Origin: Hymenobacter sp. J193
GTDB lineage: Bacteria; Bacteroidota; Bacteroidia; Cytophagales; Hymenobacteraceae
Assembly: GCF_024700075.1 (NCBI RefSeq)
Contig: NZ_JAJONE010000001.1
Coordinates: forward strand, 1,302,001 to 1,366,000
Reading direction: 5' to 3'
DNA: 64,000 bases
Part shown: one piece after another, positions 9,801 to 17,396 of the stretch
How the letters are laid out: each line of letters starts with the position of its first letter
Position numbering within the stretch: position 1 is the first letter of the stretch
Position numbers and translations under genes: made by a program
The notes under the pieces: generated by a model
What the model saw: the letters and a program-made list of their open reading frames with translations, nothing else
What the model was told of the DNA's origin: nothing
Databases searched by the model: none

Positions 9801-9894
9801 CGTCATCGGCTCCAAGGACCGTCTCAACTTCAAGGAGCTGGCCAAGTACGGCCAGGTGCAGCAGCTGACGTTGAAGGAAATCTTCGGGTACTAG
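6859..9894 (+). CDS. M16 family zinc metallopeptidase, lipoprotein
   Basis: A protein of 1011 residues starting at GTG 6859, which is directly followed by the KKNLLLVL signal sequence. The lipobox LTQC places the lipidated Cys at residue 20, so it should be an outer-membrane or periplasm-facing lipoprotein. The inverted zinc motif HYLEH lies at residues 101-105 and the downstream acidic helix (ELEAVYEEKN) at about 222-231, as in pitrilysin/insulinase-type enzymes. The length fits a two-half fused M16 protein; the second half lacks the HxxEH motif, as expected for the inactive partner half. Odd feature: about 26 residues at 749-774 (nt 9103-9180) look inserted and are AT-richer than the flanks. 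It is likely monocistronic and ends before a hairpin terminator. Confidence 0.93.
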   Translation: MKKNLLLVLPAMAVLSLTQCQSSKPAATAAATTTPAPAAPAQKEYKYQTVEGDPLKARIYTLDNGLTVYLSDYKDAPRIQTYVAVRAGSKNDPHTATGLAHYLEHMVFKGTSKLGTQNWAAEQAELAKIEALYEQYRSKTDVAERKRLYHQIDSVSGVAAKYAVANEYDKAMGAIGAKGSNAYTSVEQTVYQEDIPSNQVEKWAAIQAERFGEMVPRLFHTELEAVYEEKNRTLDSDFSKEYQALNAALYQKHEYGTQTTIGTIEHLQNPSITEIKKYFTQYYVPNNVALTLSGDLDYDQTIRIIDKYFGGLQRQPIPAFTPAQEAPITAPIVKEIKGPDAENVMLGFRFPGTTTPDAVVLRMIDKILTNGQAGLVDLDLNQQQKVLQAATFTDLNNDYSTHVLYATPRQGQKLEQVRDLLLAELTKVKKGDFPDWLIPAIINSEKLQRTKSYESNEARAGAFVSAFIARQDWKDYIKQIDDFAKITKADVMRVANQNYGQNYVAVYKRTGQDPNKVKVVKPTITPVPVNRDAASGFYKQVTSLPAPALQPVFVDYKKDIQETKLASGVPVFYTRNTENNLFDLYYVLDMGTNNDPRLGLAADYLQYLGTDKYTAAQLQQEFYKLGCSFGVQSGADRIYVSLSGLDSNFEPAVQLFESLLAKPKPDAEALQNMVAGVLKARQDAKLNKGVILNQALVNYAKYGPKNPFTTQLSEKQLKALKPQELTALIQKIPTYEHRVLYYGPRAVKETENKQDAEQVNRDCHGVVRLESGLVNTLEKLHKTPTKLTPVPAAKDFAELPMNSRKVYWVDYNMVQAEIVFLTKGDVYDKALVPTVSLYNEYFGGSMGSIVFQELRESKALAYSAYSGYSNAGKVGRSNYISSYIGTQSDKLPEAMAGMQALLNDMPVAEANLQIAKDAIRNSIATERITKSDILFSYERAKRLGLDYDLRRDVYEQTPNMSFDDLRKFQEAKVKGQNQSILVIGSKDRLNFKELAKYGQVQQLTLKEIFGY

Positions 9895-10114
9895 CCTCAC
9901 CCCCGGCCCCTCTCCCGCGGAGAGGGAAGTCAGCCATCAGCAACGACTGCGGGCACAATGAGCTTAGGCTCATTGTGCCCGCTTTTTTTATGTCCCAGCC
10001 GAAAGCCAAAACAAAGAAACGCCCACGGCGGGGCTGCGCAGCGCGAGCGAAGCAGCTCCGCGTCATTGCTGACGGCTGGCACCCCTCTCTGCGGGAGAGG
10101 GGCCGGGGGTGAGG
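9895..10114. repeat. Long inverted repeat enclosing the M16 gene terminator
   Basis: The left arm 9895-9918 (CCTCACCCCCGG...) is the perfect 24-bp complement of 10091-10114. Pairing continues imperfectly inward for about 28 bp more on each side. A further GGGGTGAGGC-type fragment lies at 10205-10218. The 502-bp gap to icd otherwise holds only the terminator and the icd promoter region. Confidence 0.75.
9949..9989 (+). terminator. Rho-independent terminator after the M16 gene
   Basis: A perfect 14-bp stem (GCGGGCACAATGAG, 9949-9962, with 9969-9982) with a six-base loop is followed by seven T residues. Confidence 0.9.
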
Positions 10115-10396
10115 CCCCGCCGGAACGAAATCGTCAGGGTCCCGCTCTCCATGATGTCGCGCATCAAGTGAGGGAAGGGGCCGGGAGCCGGGGCCACCGG
10201 GGTCAGCGGGGGGTGAGGCCTACGCGGCCGGCATATACGACATTTTTTTTAAACGCTTGTTTCCCCCGATTTTAATCGGTGCTTTGCATCCTGATACGGC
10301 GGCGGCCCGTCCTTTTTGCCTGTTTCGGCCGCCAGTGCCCGTTCGCTCCTCCTACAACCCTCTAACCCCCGCGTCAACTTCCTGACAACGTAGTAT

Positions 10397-11662
10397 ATGG
10401 CAGACCATAAAATCACCATCAAAAACGGCAAGCTTAACGTTCCGGATCAACCCACGATTCCCTTTATCGAGGGCGATGGTACCGGGCCCGATATCTGGGC
10501 GGCTTCCGTGAAAGTGTTTGACGCGGCGGTGGCAAAAGCCTACGGCGGCAAGCGCAAGCTGGTGTGGAAAGAGGTGCTGGCCGGTGAAAAAGCCTTCAAG
10601 CAGCTCAACAACTGGCTGCCCAACGATACCCTCGATGCCTTCCGCGAGTACCTTGTGGGCATCAAAGGGCCCCTCACTACCCCCGTGGGTGGTGGCATCC
10701 GCTCCCTGAACGTGGCCCTGCGCCAGGAACTCGACCTGTACGCCTGCGTGCGCCCGGTGCGCTGGTTTGAGGGTGTGCCCTCTCCCGTGAAGCACCCCGA
10801 GCTGACGGACATGGTGATTTTCCGCGAAAACACGGAAGATATCTACGCCGGCATTGAGTACATGAACGGCACCCCGCAGGCCCAGAAAATGCTGGAATTC
10901 CTGCAGGACGAGATGGGCGTGAAGAAAATCCGCTTTCCCGAAACGTCTTCGTTCGGCATCAAGCCCGTGAGCAAGGAAGGCACGGAGCGCCTGGTGCGCG
11001 CCGCCATCCAGTACGCCATCGAAAACAAGAAGCCCTCGGTGACCATCGTGCACAAGGGCAACATCATGAAGTTCACCGAGGGCGCCTTCAAAACCTGGGG
11101 CTACGAGCTGGCCGAGCGGGAGTTTGGCGACAAGGTGTACACCTGGAACCAGTACGATAAGGTGGCCGCCAAGCAAGGCCAGGATGTGGCCGACGCCCAG
11201 CAGAAGCTGGCCCTCGACAGCGGTAAAATCCTCATCAAGGACAGCATTGCCGATGCCTTCCTGCAGCAGATCCTGCTCCGCCCCGCCGACTACTCCGTGG
11301 TAGCCACCCTCAACCTGAACGGCGACTACATCTCCGATGCCCTGGCCGCCATTGTGGGCGGTATCGGCATCGCGCCGGGCGCCAACATCAACTACCTCAC
11401 CGGCCACGCCATCTTCGAGGCTACCCACGGTACGGCGCCCAAGTACGCCAACCAGGACAAGGTAAACCCCGGCTCGGTCATCCTGAGCGGCGCCCTGATG
11501 CTGGAGCACCTGGGCTGGCAGGAAGCCGCCGACCTGATCTACAAAGGCATCGAAGCCACCATTGCTTCCAAGCGCGTCACCTACGACTTCGAACGCCTGA
11601 TGGAAGGCGCTACCCTGCTCAAATGCAGCGAGTTCGGCGAGGAGATTGTAAAGAATATGTAG
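10397..11662 (+). CDS. icd: NADP-dependent isocitrate dehydrogenase
   Basis: A protein of 421 residues, the usual length of the E. coli Icd type. It oxidatively decarboxylates isocitrate to 2-oxoglutarate in the TCA cycle, in the cytoplasm. Seen motifs include [10 protein letters not shown] near residue 25, the substrate loop [19 protein letters not shown] (the Ser that AceK phosphorylates in E. coli is present), [14 protein letters not shown], and the nucleotide-site region [11 protein letters not shown] near residue 345. It is monocistronic, bounded by terminators on both sides. No aceK is visible nearby. Confidence 0.97.
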   Translation: MADHKITIKNGKLNVPDQPTIPFIEGDGTGPDIWAASVKVFDAAVAKAYGGKRKLVWKEVLAGEKAFKQLNNWLPNDTLDAFREYLVGIKGPLTTPVGGGIRSLNVALRQELDLYACVRPVRWFEGVPSPVKHPELTDMVIFRENTEDIYAGIEYMNGTPQAQKMLEFLQDEMGVKKIRFPETSSFGIKPVSKEGTERLVRAAIQYAIENKKPSVTIVHKGNIMKFTEGAFKTWGYELAEREFGDKVYTWNQYDKVAAKQGQDVADAQQKLALDSGKILIKDSIADAFLQQILLRPADYSVVATLNLNGDYISDALAAIVGGIGIAPGANINYLTGHAIFEATHGTAPKYANQDKVNPGSVILSGALMLEHLGWQEAADLIYKGIEATIASKRVTYDFERLMEGATLLKCSEFGEEIVKNM

Positions 11663-11691
11663 TAGCTTGGCATAGGCCAATTCATTAGAAA

Positions 11692-11727
11692 CCCCGCGTT
11701 GGCTGTAAGGCTGGCGCGGGGTTTTTA
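11692..11727 (+). terminator. Terminator after icd
   Basis: The stem CCCCGCG (11692-11698) pairs with CGCGGGG (11715-11721) and is followed by five T residues. Confidence 0.85.
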
Positions 11728-11737
11728 CTTAATAATT

Positions 11738-12223
11738 ATGAAAAGCAGACTGCTCCTTCTTCCTTTTCTGACAACAGCAATATCATGTCAAAATCAGACT
11801 CATGCTCCAGCTGATTTTGCGTTCAGAATTGATGGTTTTACTGACGTTATTGACACGTATGAAAACACATTTACGAGGAGAGGCATTAATCAAGGTTCTA
11901 TTAATTTCACGGATACTACAGTAACCTTAACACTGACTACTGAACAAAAGGACTCCATCTATTTTTTTATGGGTGAAAAGGCATTTTTCTCTATGCCTGA
12001 AGAAATAAAAGTTCCTTGTGAAGATTACATCAAACCCTCAGAGACAGACAACTTAATCGTCAGAGCAAACGGACAAAATAAAAAAGTCGTTTTCCATAAC
12101 GGCTGCACTACACATGACGAAAAAGTTAAAGACTTTTATTCTATCCGTAGCTTCATTTATAAAATTGTTTACAGGAATAAAAATATAAAATCGTTGCCTA
12201 AATCCAGCTTGATGATTTTATGA
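11738..12223 (+). CDS. Hypothetical low-GC lipoprotein
   Basis: A protein of 161 residues from ATG 11738, the first start that gives a lipoprotein signal (MKSRLLLLPFLTTAISC, lipidated Cys17). The mature part is polar with few hydrophobic stretches and two further cysteines (VPCEDY, NGCTTHD) that could form a disulfide. Codon use is strongly AT-rich compared with neighbours, which suggests recent transfer or an accessory gene. It begins only 11 bp past the icd terminator, so its promoter would have to overlap that hairpin, or it depends on read-through. No family recognised. Confidence 0.7.
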   Translation: MKSRLLLLPFLTTAISCQNQTHAPADFAFRIDGFTDVIDTYENTFTRRGINQGSINFTDTTVTLTLTTEQKDSIYFFMGEKAFFSMPEEIKVPCEDYIKPSETDNLIVRANGQNKKVVFHNGCTTHDEKVKDFYSIRSFIYKIVYRNKNIKSLPKSSLMIL

Positions 12224-12313
12224 TCTATTTAATAACGAGACAATGAGCATCACTTTCAGTTGTGCCTACTTATATTATTGTAGCTCTTTATAAGCTCTTA
12301 AGACTATTTATCC

Positions 12314-13240
12314 TTACTCCGCCAGCAGCAACGTCGCTACGGCTGCCAGCGCCTCACGGGACGTTTCGATACCGTGCCCCGTGTTGGCAAAGGTTTGTAC
12401 CTCCCGCAGCCGGGGCAGGTATTGCCGGGCCACTGCCACGGATTTGCGATAAGGAAACAGCATATCCTGTTCCCCTACCAAGAGGTAAACGTCCGACGAA
12501 ACGTTGGCTAACTCAGCGGCGGGCATAGCGTAAGGCTTCTGCGTGCGGTCCTGGTACTGCGTGATGGCAAACAGCTCGTAGTCGGCCAGCAGTTGCCGGG
12601 CGGGTGCCGACAGCTGGTGATGCGGCGGGCAAAACACGGCCCGGTCGAGGAAGGTCAGCACGTTGGCCGTGGTTGGGCGCAGCAACGGCAGCAGGTTGTA
12701 ATATAGGTTGCGCAGCCCCAGCGAAAATGCCTGCAAGCACCCGGGATTGAGCAGCACAATCTTATCTACAAGCTCTGGCGCCTCTTGGCTGAGCTTGAGG
12801 GCCAGCAGCCCACCAAATGAGGCACCCAGGATATGCGCTTTGGACAGGCGCAGTTGACGTAGCAGGTCGGCGGCCCAATGCCCGTACCCGTCTCCTTTCA
12901 CGTCGGGCGTGGCTCCGTCGCTCAGGCAGGGCTGCCCGTTCACGTCCACCAGGAAAATGCGGAACTTCTCCTTTAGCGGGGCCAGGTTGCCGTCCAGGTC
13001 CCAGAAGAGTCCCACCGTACGAAACCCGGGAAACACCACTACCGCTGGCCAGTCTGTTTGCTCAGCATTGATCGTCCACACCACGGTAGTACCCAGAAGC
13101 GAAGAAACTTCCAGCCGCTGGTAGCAGCAGTTGTTCAAGGTTTCCACCTGCTCCACCCAGCGCGCCAGAAAGGCTTCGGCTCGGGGTTGGTCTTTGAAAG
13201 AGGAACGATGGGCAGCGGCCACGGAGACGACGGTTTTCAT
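12314..13240 (-). CDS. Alpha/beta hydrolase
   Basis: A protein of 308 residues; the ATG at 13240 (MKTVVSVAAAHRS) is preferred over an in-frame extension that reads back into the Crp-like gene. The nucleophile elbow GASFG (ILGASFGGLLALKL), the acid in GEQDMLFP and the His in NTGHGIETS make a complete Ser-Asp-His triad. It is probably a cytoplasmic esterase or lipase-like hydrolase; the substrate is not predictable. It follows the Crp/Fnr-type gene by 52 bp on the same strand, so the two probably form an operon. Confidence 0.85.
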   Translation of the reverse strand: MKTVVSVAAAHRSSFKDQPRAEAFLARWVEQVETLNNCCYQRLEVSSLLGTTVVWTINAEQTDWPAVVVFPGFRTVGLFWDLDGNLAPLKEKFRIFLVDVNGQPCLSDGATPDVKGDGYGHWAADLLRQLRLSKAHILGASFGGLLALKLSQEAPELVDKIVLLNPGCLQAFSLGLRNLYYNLLPLLRPTTANVLTFLDRAVFCPPHHQLSAPARQLLADYELFAITQYQDRTQKPYAMPAAELANVSSDVYLLVGEQDMLFPYRKSVAVARQYLPRLREVQTFANTGHGIETSREALAAVATLLLAE

Positions 13241-13292
13241 GCCGCAAAGGACACGCCCACGCCCCCGGCAAAACTTGGTGTAAACCAAGTTT

Positions 13293-13895
13293 TCAAAACC
13301 GGATGGAGTTATACAGCTTGCTGAAGTTGGTGGGGTCGATGTGCAGGTAGCTGGCAATGTACTTGTGTGGTACCAGCTGAAACAGGGGTGCGCTACGTTG
13401 TGTGAACCGGATAAAGCGTTCCTCAATGCTACAGGCGTGGAACTCCCGGTGCCGGGCCGCCAAGCCCACAAACTTGGCCTCCACCATCTTCCGAAACAGC
13501 CGCTCCAGTTGCTGCGACTTGTCAAACAGCTCATTCAGCCGCTGAAACGACACCCGCCCCAGCCGACTCGCCGTCAGGGCCCGGATGGCATATTCCGAGG
13601 GATTCTGGTTTAGAAACGAATCGGGAATGCCCGCTAACGAGGGCGGATACGAAAACGACACCACGTGCTCCTTGCCGTCGTTGTTGAAATAGGCAATCTG
13701 CACCCCTTCATACACGAAATACAAGTCGCGCTCCACGCTGCCTTCCTGCACAAGAAACTCCCCTTTCTGGTAGCTGACGGGTTGCAGCTCCGCAAAAAGC
13801 AGGTCGTATACGCTGTCGTCCGTAACGTGAAACTTGCGTAAGAAAGGCTTGTAGTCGGCGTGGGTAACGGCCGCTGTGGTACAGGAAACAGCCAT
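13293..13895 (-). CDS. Crp/Fnr-family transcriptional regulator
   Basis: A protein of 200 residues. The N-terminal cyclic-nucleotide-binding fold is visible (KGEFLVQEGSVERDLYFVYEG, then VVSFSYPPSLAG). The C-terminal part ends in a short helix-turn-helix (YIASYLHIDPTNFSKLYNSIRF), typical of the short Bacteroidota Crp-like regulators. The phosphate-binding arm of true CRP is not conserved, so cAMP binding is doubtful. It probably controls its own operon with the downstream hydrolase. Confidence 0.88.
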   Translation of the reverse strand: MAVSCTTAAVTHADYKPFLRKFHVTDDSVYDLLFAELQPVSYQKGEFLVQEGSVERDLYFVYEGVQIAYFNNDGKEHVVSFSYPPSLAGIPDSFLNQNPSEYAIRALTASRLGRVSFQRLNELFDKSQQLERLFRKMVEAKFVGLAARHREFHACSIEERFIRFTQRSAPLFQLVPHKYIASYLHIDPTNFSKLYNSIRF

Positions 13896-13998
13896 ACAGA
13901 GAGTAATCAGCGTGTCTTTGAAAGCTAAAGAAAAGAACGCCGAAACGCTACTGCCTCAGTATCCCAACTTATTGTATTCCTCGGCTACGAAAGCTCCG

Positions 13999-14406
13999 TT
14001 AGTCGTCAGACCTACCAGCAATAGCCGCATGCCCGCCCAGTGTGCTGGCGACAAACCGCCGGGTACTTTCAGCAACCGGGGAAAGGCGAGTGAGAAGCTT
14101 TTGCCAGCTTTCCAGCTGCTCTTCGGGCGTGAGGGCATAGCGCCAGCGGGGCTGCCCGTCTACCCACTCCAAGTCCATCCGCATTCCATCCCGGGCCCAG
14201 ACGTAGTTGAGCAAGATTTCGTCGGCAGGCAGGTGTAGCACGCTGGTGCCATCGTCGCCGACGGCTACGAACAGAAAAGCGCCGTGGTAGTAGCACAGCA
14301 CGCGGTAGCCTTCCTTATCGGAAGACGACAGGCAGTAGTCGCCGGATTTAAGGCGTTCCAGTAGCAACTGGCGGCATTCGACAACGGTAGTGGGCGTAGC
14401 AGGCAT
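13999..14406 (-). CDS. Conserved-looking hypothetical protein, 135 aa
   Basis: Start taken as ATG 14406 (MPATPTTVVECRQLLLERL). It is a small soluble protein with no signal peptide or membrane segment, an acidic middle and an aromatic-rich strand pattern (YRVLCYYHGAFLFVAVGDD). No family is recognised. It is separated from the Crp-like gene by about 100 bp and could be cotranscribed with it, although spacing gives no strong support. Confidence 0.55.
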   Translation of the reverse strand: MPATPTTVVECRQLLLERLKSGDYCLSSSDKEGYRVLCYYHGAFLFVAVGDDGTSVLHLPADEILLNYVWARDGMRMDLEWVDGQPRWRYALTPEEQLESWQKLLTRLSPVAESTRRFVASTLGGHAAIAGRSDD

Positions 14407-14778
14407 GAGCAAAGCGGATAGGAGGCGTCAACTTACAGCTTATTTCTCGCCGGCCCTCAGCTACACGCAGGCATGGGCATAGCCGGAAAGTTACTGGCAT
14501 TCGGGCAGGTTCGGCTGGGGCCGGCCTTGGCAGGAAGCAGTGACAATAAAAGCAGATCGGCAAAAATACCGTAGTCACGATTACATAAAACTTCGCCAGG
14601 AACATTCATCATTTTTTAACGGTTCCACTTCTGTTTGTGGTATTCAGACCAGGAAAATAGGCCTAGCACCGTGTCACAAATCAAGCTGATTCTGCCTTTC
14701 ATCTGCTGGCGTTTCGCCGTAGAATTGCTCGTGTCGTTGCCGCCGGGCCCCGGCTCCTCCCCTTACTTCCTGGTTATT
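14407..14778. other. Intergenic region, 372 bp, nothing definite
   Basis: This lies between two divergent small genes. The middle (about 14540-14670) is AT-richer and probably carries the promoters. No RNA gene or strong hairpin is seen. Confidence 0.4.
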
Positions 14779-15180
14779 ATGCGCACCTTCTCCATCACCC
14801 CTGCCGCTCCCCGCTCTCCACAGCCCGCCGCCCTTTCTTTGGTGCTCAAAGACAGCTACCTCAAGGCGCTGGGCTTCGTGCCCCTGCGTACCGACCAGCC
14901 CGTGCATCAGCTGGCCGCCGCGCAGCCTCTCAGTTACGTGGCTACCACCGATGTGCGCTACCGCCACCCCCGCCCCGCCGCCGACGGCACCGTGCTGTAC
15001 GTGTACGCCTGGCTCCACGAATCGGGCTACCTCCTGGCTACCAGCGCCCACCTCAACCGCGAAGACCAGATCCTGGCCGAGCTAACCTCCAACGACTTCC
15101 GGCAGCTGCAGCGCCACACCCTGGAGTTTTTCGCCCGGCACGGCGGCGTAGCGGCCCTGGAGCCGGCGCAGGCGGCTTAA
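14779..15180 (+). CDS. Hypothetical protein, 133 aa
   Basis: ATG 14779 (MRTFSITPAAPRSP) is preferred; the frame is open from 14635 but the upstream part looks non-coding. It is a small cytoplasmic protein with two mixed alpha/beta stretches (LSLVLKDSYLKALGFVPL; TVLYVYAWLHESGYLLATSAHL) and an Ala-rich tail. Codon use is typical of the genome, supporting a real gene. No family assigned. Confidence 0.6.
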   Translation: MRTFSITPAAPRSPQPAALSLVLKDSYLKALGFVPLRTDQPVHQLAAAQPLSYVATTDVRYRHPRPAADGTVLYVYAWLHESGYLLATSAHLNREDQILAELTSNDFRQLQRHTLEFFARHGGVAALEPAQAA

Positions 15181-15202
15181 ACAAACGGTGCGCATAAACA
15201 GC

Positions 15203-15251
15203 GCTGCCCCGCCCCCGGAACCTTCCTCAACGGTTTCGGGGCCGGGGCAGC
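15203..15251. terminator. Bidirectional hairpin between convergent genes
   Basis: GCTGCCCCG (15203-15211) pairs with the complementary run ending at 15251, with further pairing of CCCGGAA and TTTCGGG. It lies between the stops of the + strand unknown and the - strand DinB-like gene. No T-run is present. Confidence 0.55.
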
Positions 15252-15257
15252 ACTGCG

Positions 15258-15764
15258 TCAGGCCTGCACTACCCGCGCCGTGACGAGCAGCTGGCCCAGG
15301 TGGCGGGTGGTGTGCTCGGCGGCGTGCGTGAGCAGCCCCACCACCGTGCTGGGCAGCCCGGCCCGCCCCACCGGCCGGAACTCCGGGAGGCTGCTTTCGG
15401 GCGTGGTGCGCAGCTGAGCGAGGAATTGTTCGGTTTGCTCATGAAAATGCGCCAGCAGCGCGGCCGTGCTGCCGGGGGCAGTGGGCACATCGTTTTCGGC
15501 GGCCAGGTAAGCCAGTTGCGCCGCGGTGAGCGGCTCCTGGCGGGCGTAGGTGGCCAGCCGGTCGAGCACGCCGGCCAGGTGGCGCAGATGAAAGCCTACG
15601 GAAGCCACACCGGCCGGCCGGGCGGCCAGTAAATGGTCGGGGAAGTTTTGCAGAGCGGCATCCAGCTCTTCCTGGGCCTGCAGCAGTGCGTGGGCAATGG
15701 GCTGGAGCAGCGGCGGCACCTCGGGCAGCGGCCCGCGCAGCCATACCTCGGGCAGGGTAGACAT
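15258..15764 (-). CDS. DinB-like four-helix-bundle protein
   Basis: A protein of 168 residues. It has the DinB/DUF664-like layout: a His in the second helix (GFHLRHLAGVLDRL) and two His in the last helix (LTHAAEHTTRHLGQLL), which are the usual three metal ligands. Members are metal-binding bundle proteins, some of them thiol-S-transferases; the activity here is unknown. It is cytoplasmic. It is separated from the TPR gene upstream by about 190 bp of repeat-rich DNA, so probably transcribed alone. Confidence 0.8.
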   Translation of the reverse strand: MSTLPEVWLRGPLPEVPPLLQPIAHALLQAQEELDAALQNFPDHLLAARPAGVASVGFHLRHLAGVLDRLATYARQEPLTAAQLAYLAAENDVPTAPGSTAALLAHFHEQTEQFLAQLRTTPESSLPEFRPVGRAGLPSTVVGLLTHAAEHTTRHLGQLLVTARVVQA

Positions 15765-15772
15765 GGGGAGAT

Positions 15773-15945
15773 GACAGGTAACAGGTGACAGGTAACAGGT
15801 GATTAGCGGCGCGGGGCCGCATGGCCGCTGGGGCAGCCGCCAGTCGGGAGACTGGCTTCTATTCTTCGGCGGGCAGACGCGCCCGCTGCGCGGGTTAAGT
15901 CTGCCGCCAGGCGTACATACCTGTTACGTGTCACCTGTTACTTCT
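15773..15945. repeat. Heptamer-type inverted repeat
   Basis: GACAGGTAACAGGTGACAGG... at 15773-15802 consists of alternating 7-base units (GACAGGT, AACAGGT). Its complement, ACCTGTTACGTGTCACCTGT, is at 15919-15938. The spacer holds a second inverted pair (GGCGGGCAGAC and GTCTGCCGCC). Confidence 0.7.
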
Positions 15946-15954
15946 TCACCTTCC

Positions 15955-17205
15955 TCACTTCTTATTGCCTTTCAGGTAAGCCTGGGCTTCGCGGTAGAGG
16001 TCGGAGCGGTGCTCGGCGTTTTCGCGCAGCACCAAGTAATAGTTACGGGCAGCTTTCTTGTCCCCGTCTTTGGCCGCCATGCGAGCCAGGTAGGCGTTGG
16101 CCAGCAGGTAGAAGCCGCTTTCGGTTTCGCCGGTGGTTTCGGCAAACACCACGCTGCGCTGGTAGTAGTTCTGGGCAGCCGGCAGGTCGCGCTCCATAAA
16201 CTGCGCGATATAGCCCAGAAAAAACGAGGCGTAGCGCCCACTGATGGCCTCGTAGCCCGGCAGGCCCCGGTTGAGCTTGTCCAGAATCTGCTTGCTCACG
16301 CGCTGGCACTCCACAAACTCGCCCTGGTTGTAGCACACCAGCGCGTAATAGCGCTGGAAGTAGGCATTATCGGGATAGTTGGTGGCTAGCTCGCGGGCGA
16401 CTTGCAGGCTGGCTTTGGGATTTTTCTCCTCCGTGTACAGCAGCCGCATCAGGAAAAACTTGGCCTCCGTGCTGGTGTAGAACCCGTTGCGGGCCACCGT
16501 GCGCAGCTGCTGCATGCCCAGTTGGCGGTTGCCCTTCGGAAAGAACAGCAGCACGGGCCGCAGCAGCGGGTAGTTTTCCGAAATCCAGACGGCGTAGTAG
16601 TTGATCAGGCCCTGCCCGAACAGGAAGTCGGCGCTGAGGCCGTTGGCTTCCTTGCTTTTATCGAGGTAGTCGAGGGCCTCCTTGCTGTTGAGGGTGGCCT
16701 TGCGCCAGTTTTTGCGCTCGGCGTGCAGGCGGGCCGCAAAGCCATAGGAGGCGGCCAGGAAAAAGCTGGCTTCGTAGTTTTTGCTGTCGTCTTCGTAGAG
16801 CCGCTCCCCGTGCACTATGGCCGTATCCAGGTAAGCCAGCATCAGCTTGTCGTACTGCTTGTCCTGAAAGTTGCTGGGCATCATCTTCCAGCAGGTGCTC
16901 AGCCCCAGCAGGAAGTAGGGCATGGGGTGGTTGGGGTAGCGCCGCCGCAAAGAGCGAAACTGACGCTCGGCCTTATCGAATTTGAAGTTGTAGAGGTTTT
17001 CGACGGCCCCGCCCAGCTCCACCTGAATATCCTTGTCGAGCAGCAGCCAGCCTTTGGTGTCCACAGCACTGGGAGCCACTTCCACACCATCCAGCTCGAT
17101 ATTGCGCATGGGCTGCTGGCGCTGCGTAGTATCGGGCTGCTGGGCCCACGCGGCCAGCGGGCAGCCCAGACTTAACAGCAGAAACACAAGGAAATAACGG
17201 TGCAT
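15955..17205 (-). CDS. Secreted TPR-repeat protein
   Basis: A protein of 416 residues. ATG 17205 gives a clean signal peptide (MHRYFLVFLLLSLGCPLAAWAQ). The mature part is a chain of tetratricopeptide-like helix pairs (for example ENLYNFKFDKAERQFRSLRRRYPNHP; AYLARMAAKDGDKKAARNYY), so it is probably a periplasmic or outer-membrane-associated scaffold. Its exact role is unknown. It lies divergent from the aldehyde dehydrogenase gene, with about 190 bp of shared upstream DNA. Confidence 0.8.
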   Translation of the reverse strand: MHRYFLVFLLLSLGCPLAAWAQQPDTTQRQQPMRNIELDGVEVAPSAVDTKGWLLLDKDIQVELGGAVENLYNFKFDKAERQFRSLRRRYPNHPMPYFLLGLSTCWKMMPSNFQDKQYDKLMLAYLDTAIVHGERLYEDDSKNYEASFFLAASYGFAARLHAERKNWRKATLNSKEALDYLDKSKEANGLSADFLFGQGLINYYAVWISENYPLLRPVLLFFPKGNRQLGMQQLRTVARNGFYTSTEAKFFLMRLLYTEEKNPKASLQVARELATNYPDNAYFQRYYALVCYNQGEFVECQRVSKQILDKLNRGLPGYEAISGRYASFFLGYIAQFMERDLPAAQNYYQRSVVFAETTGETESGFYLLANAYLARMAAKDGDKKAARNYYLVLRENAEHRSDLYREAQAYLKGNKK

Positions 17206-17396
17206 AGAGAAGCGAAAGAAGCCGCGCAAGGTACCGCGAAAATAGTGGTTTCCGAAGGCTGCCAGTATAACCGCCCCGGACCTCCAACGGTTAGACGTTG
17301 TAGGCGGTTCGGAAATAGTACGCGGTTTCCCGGCGCAAAGTCCTACTTTGACCCCATCACGTCTGCCTTCTCTTCTTCCTAAAACCCCGAAAACGC

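Noticed and set aside
10352..11680. 442-codon minus-strand frame opposite icd
   Set aside because: Antisense shadow of a full isocitrate dehydrogenase.
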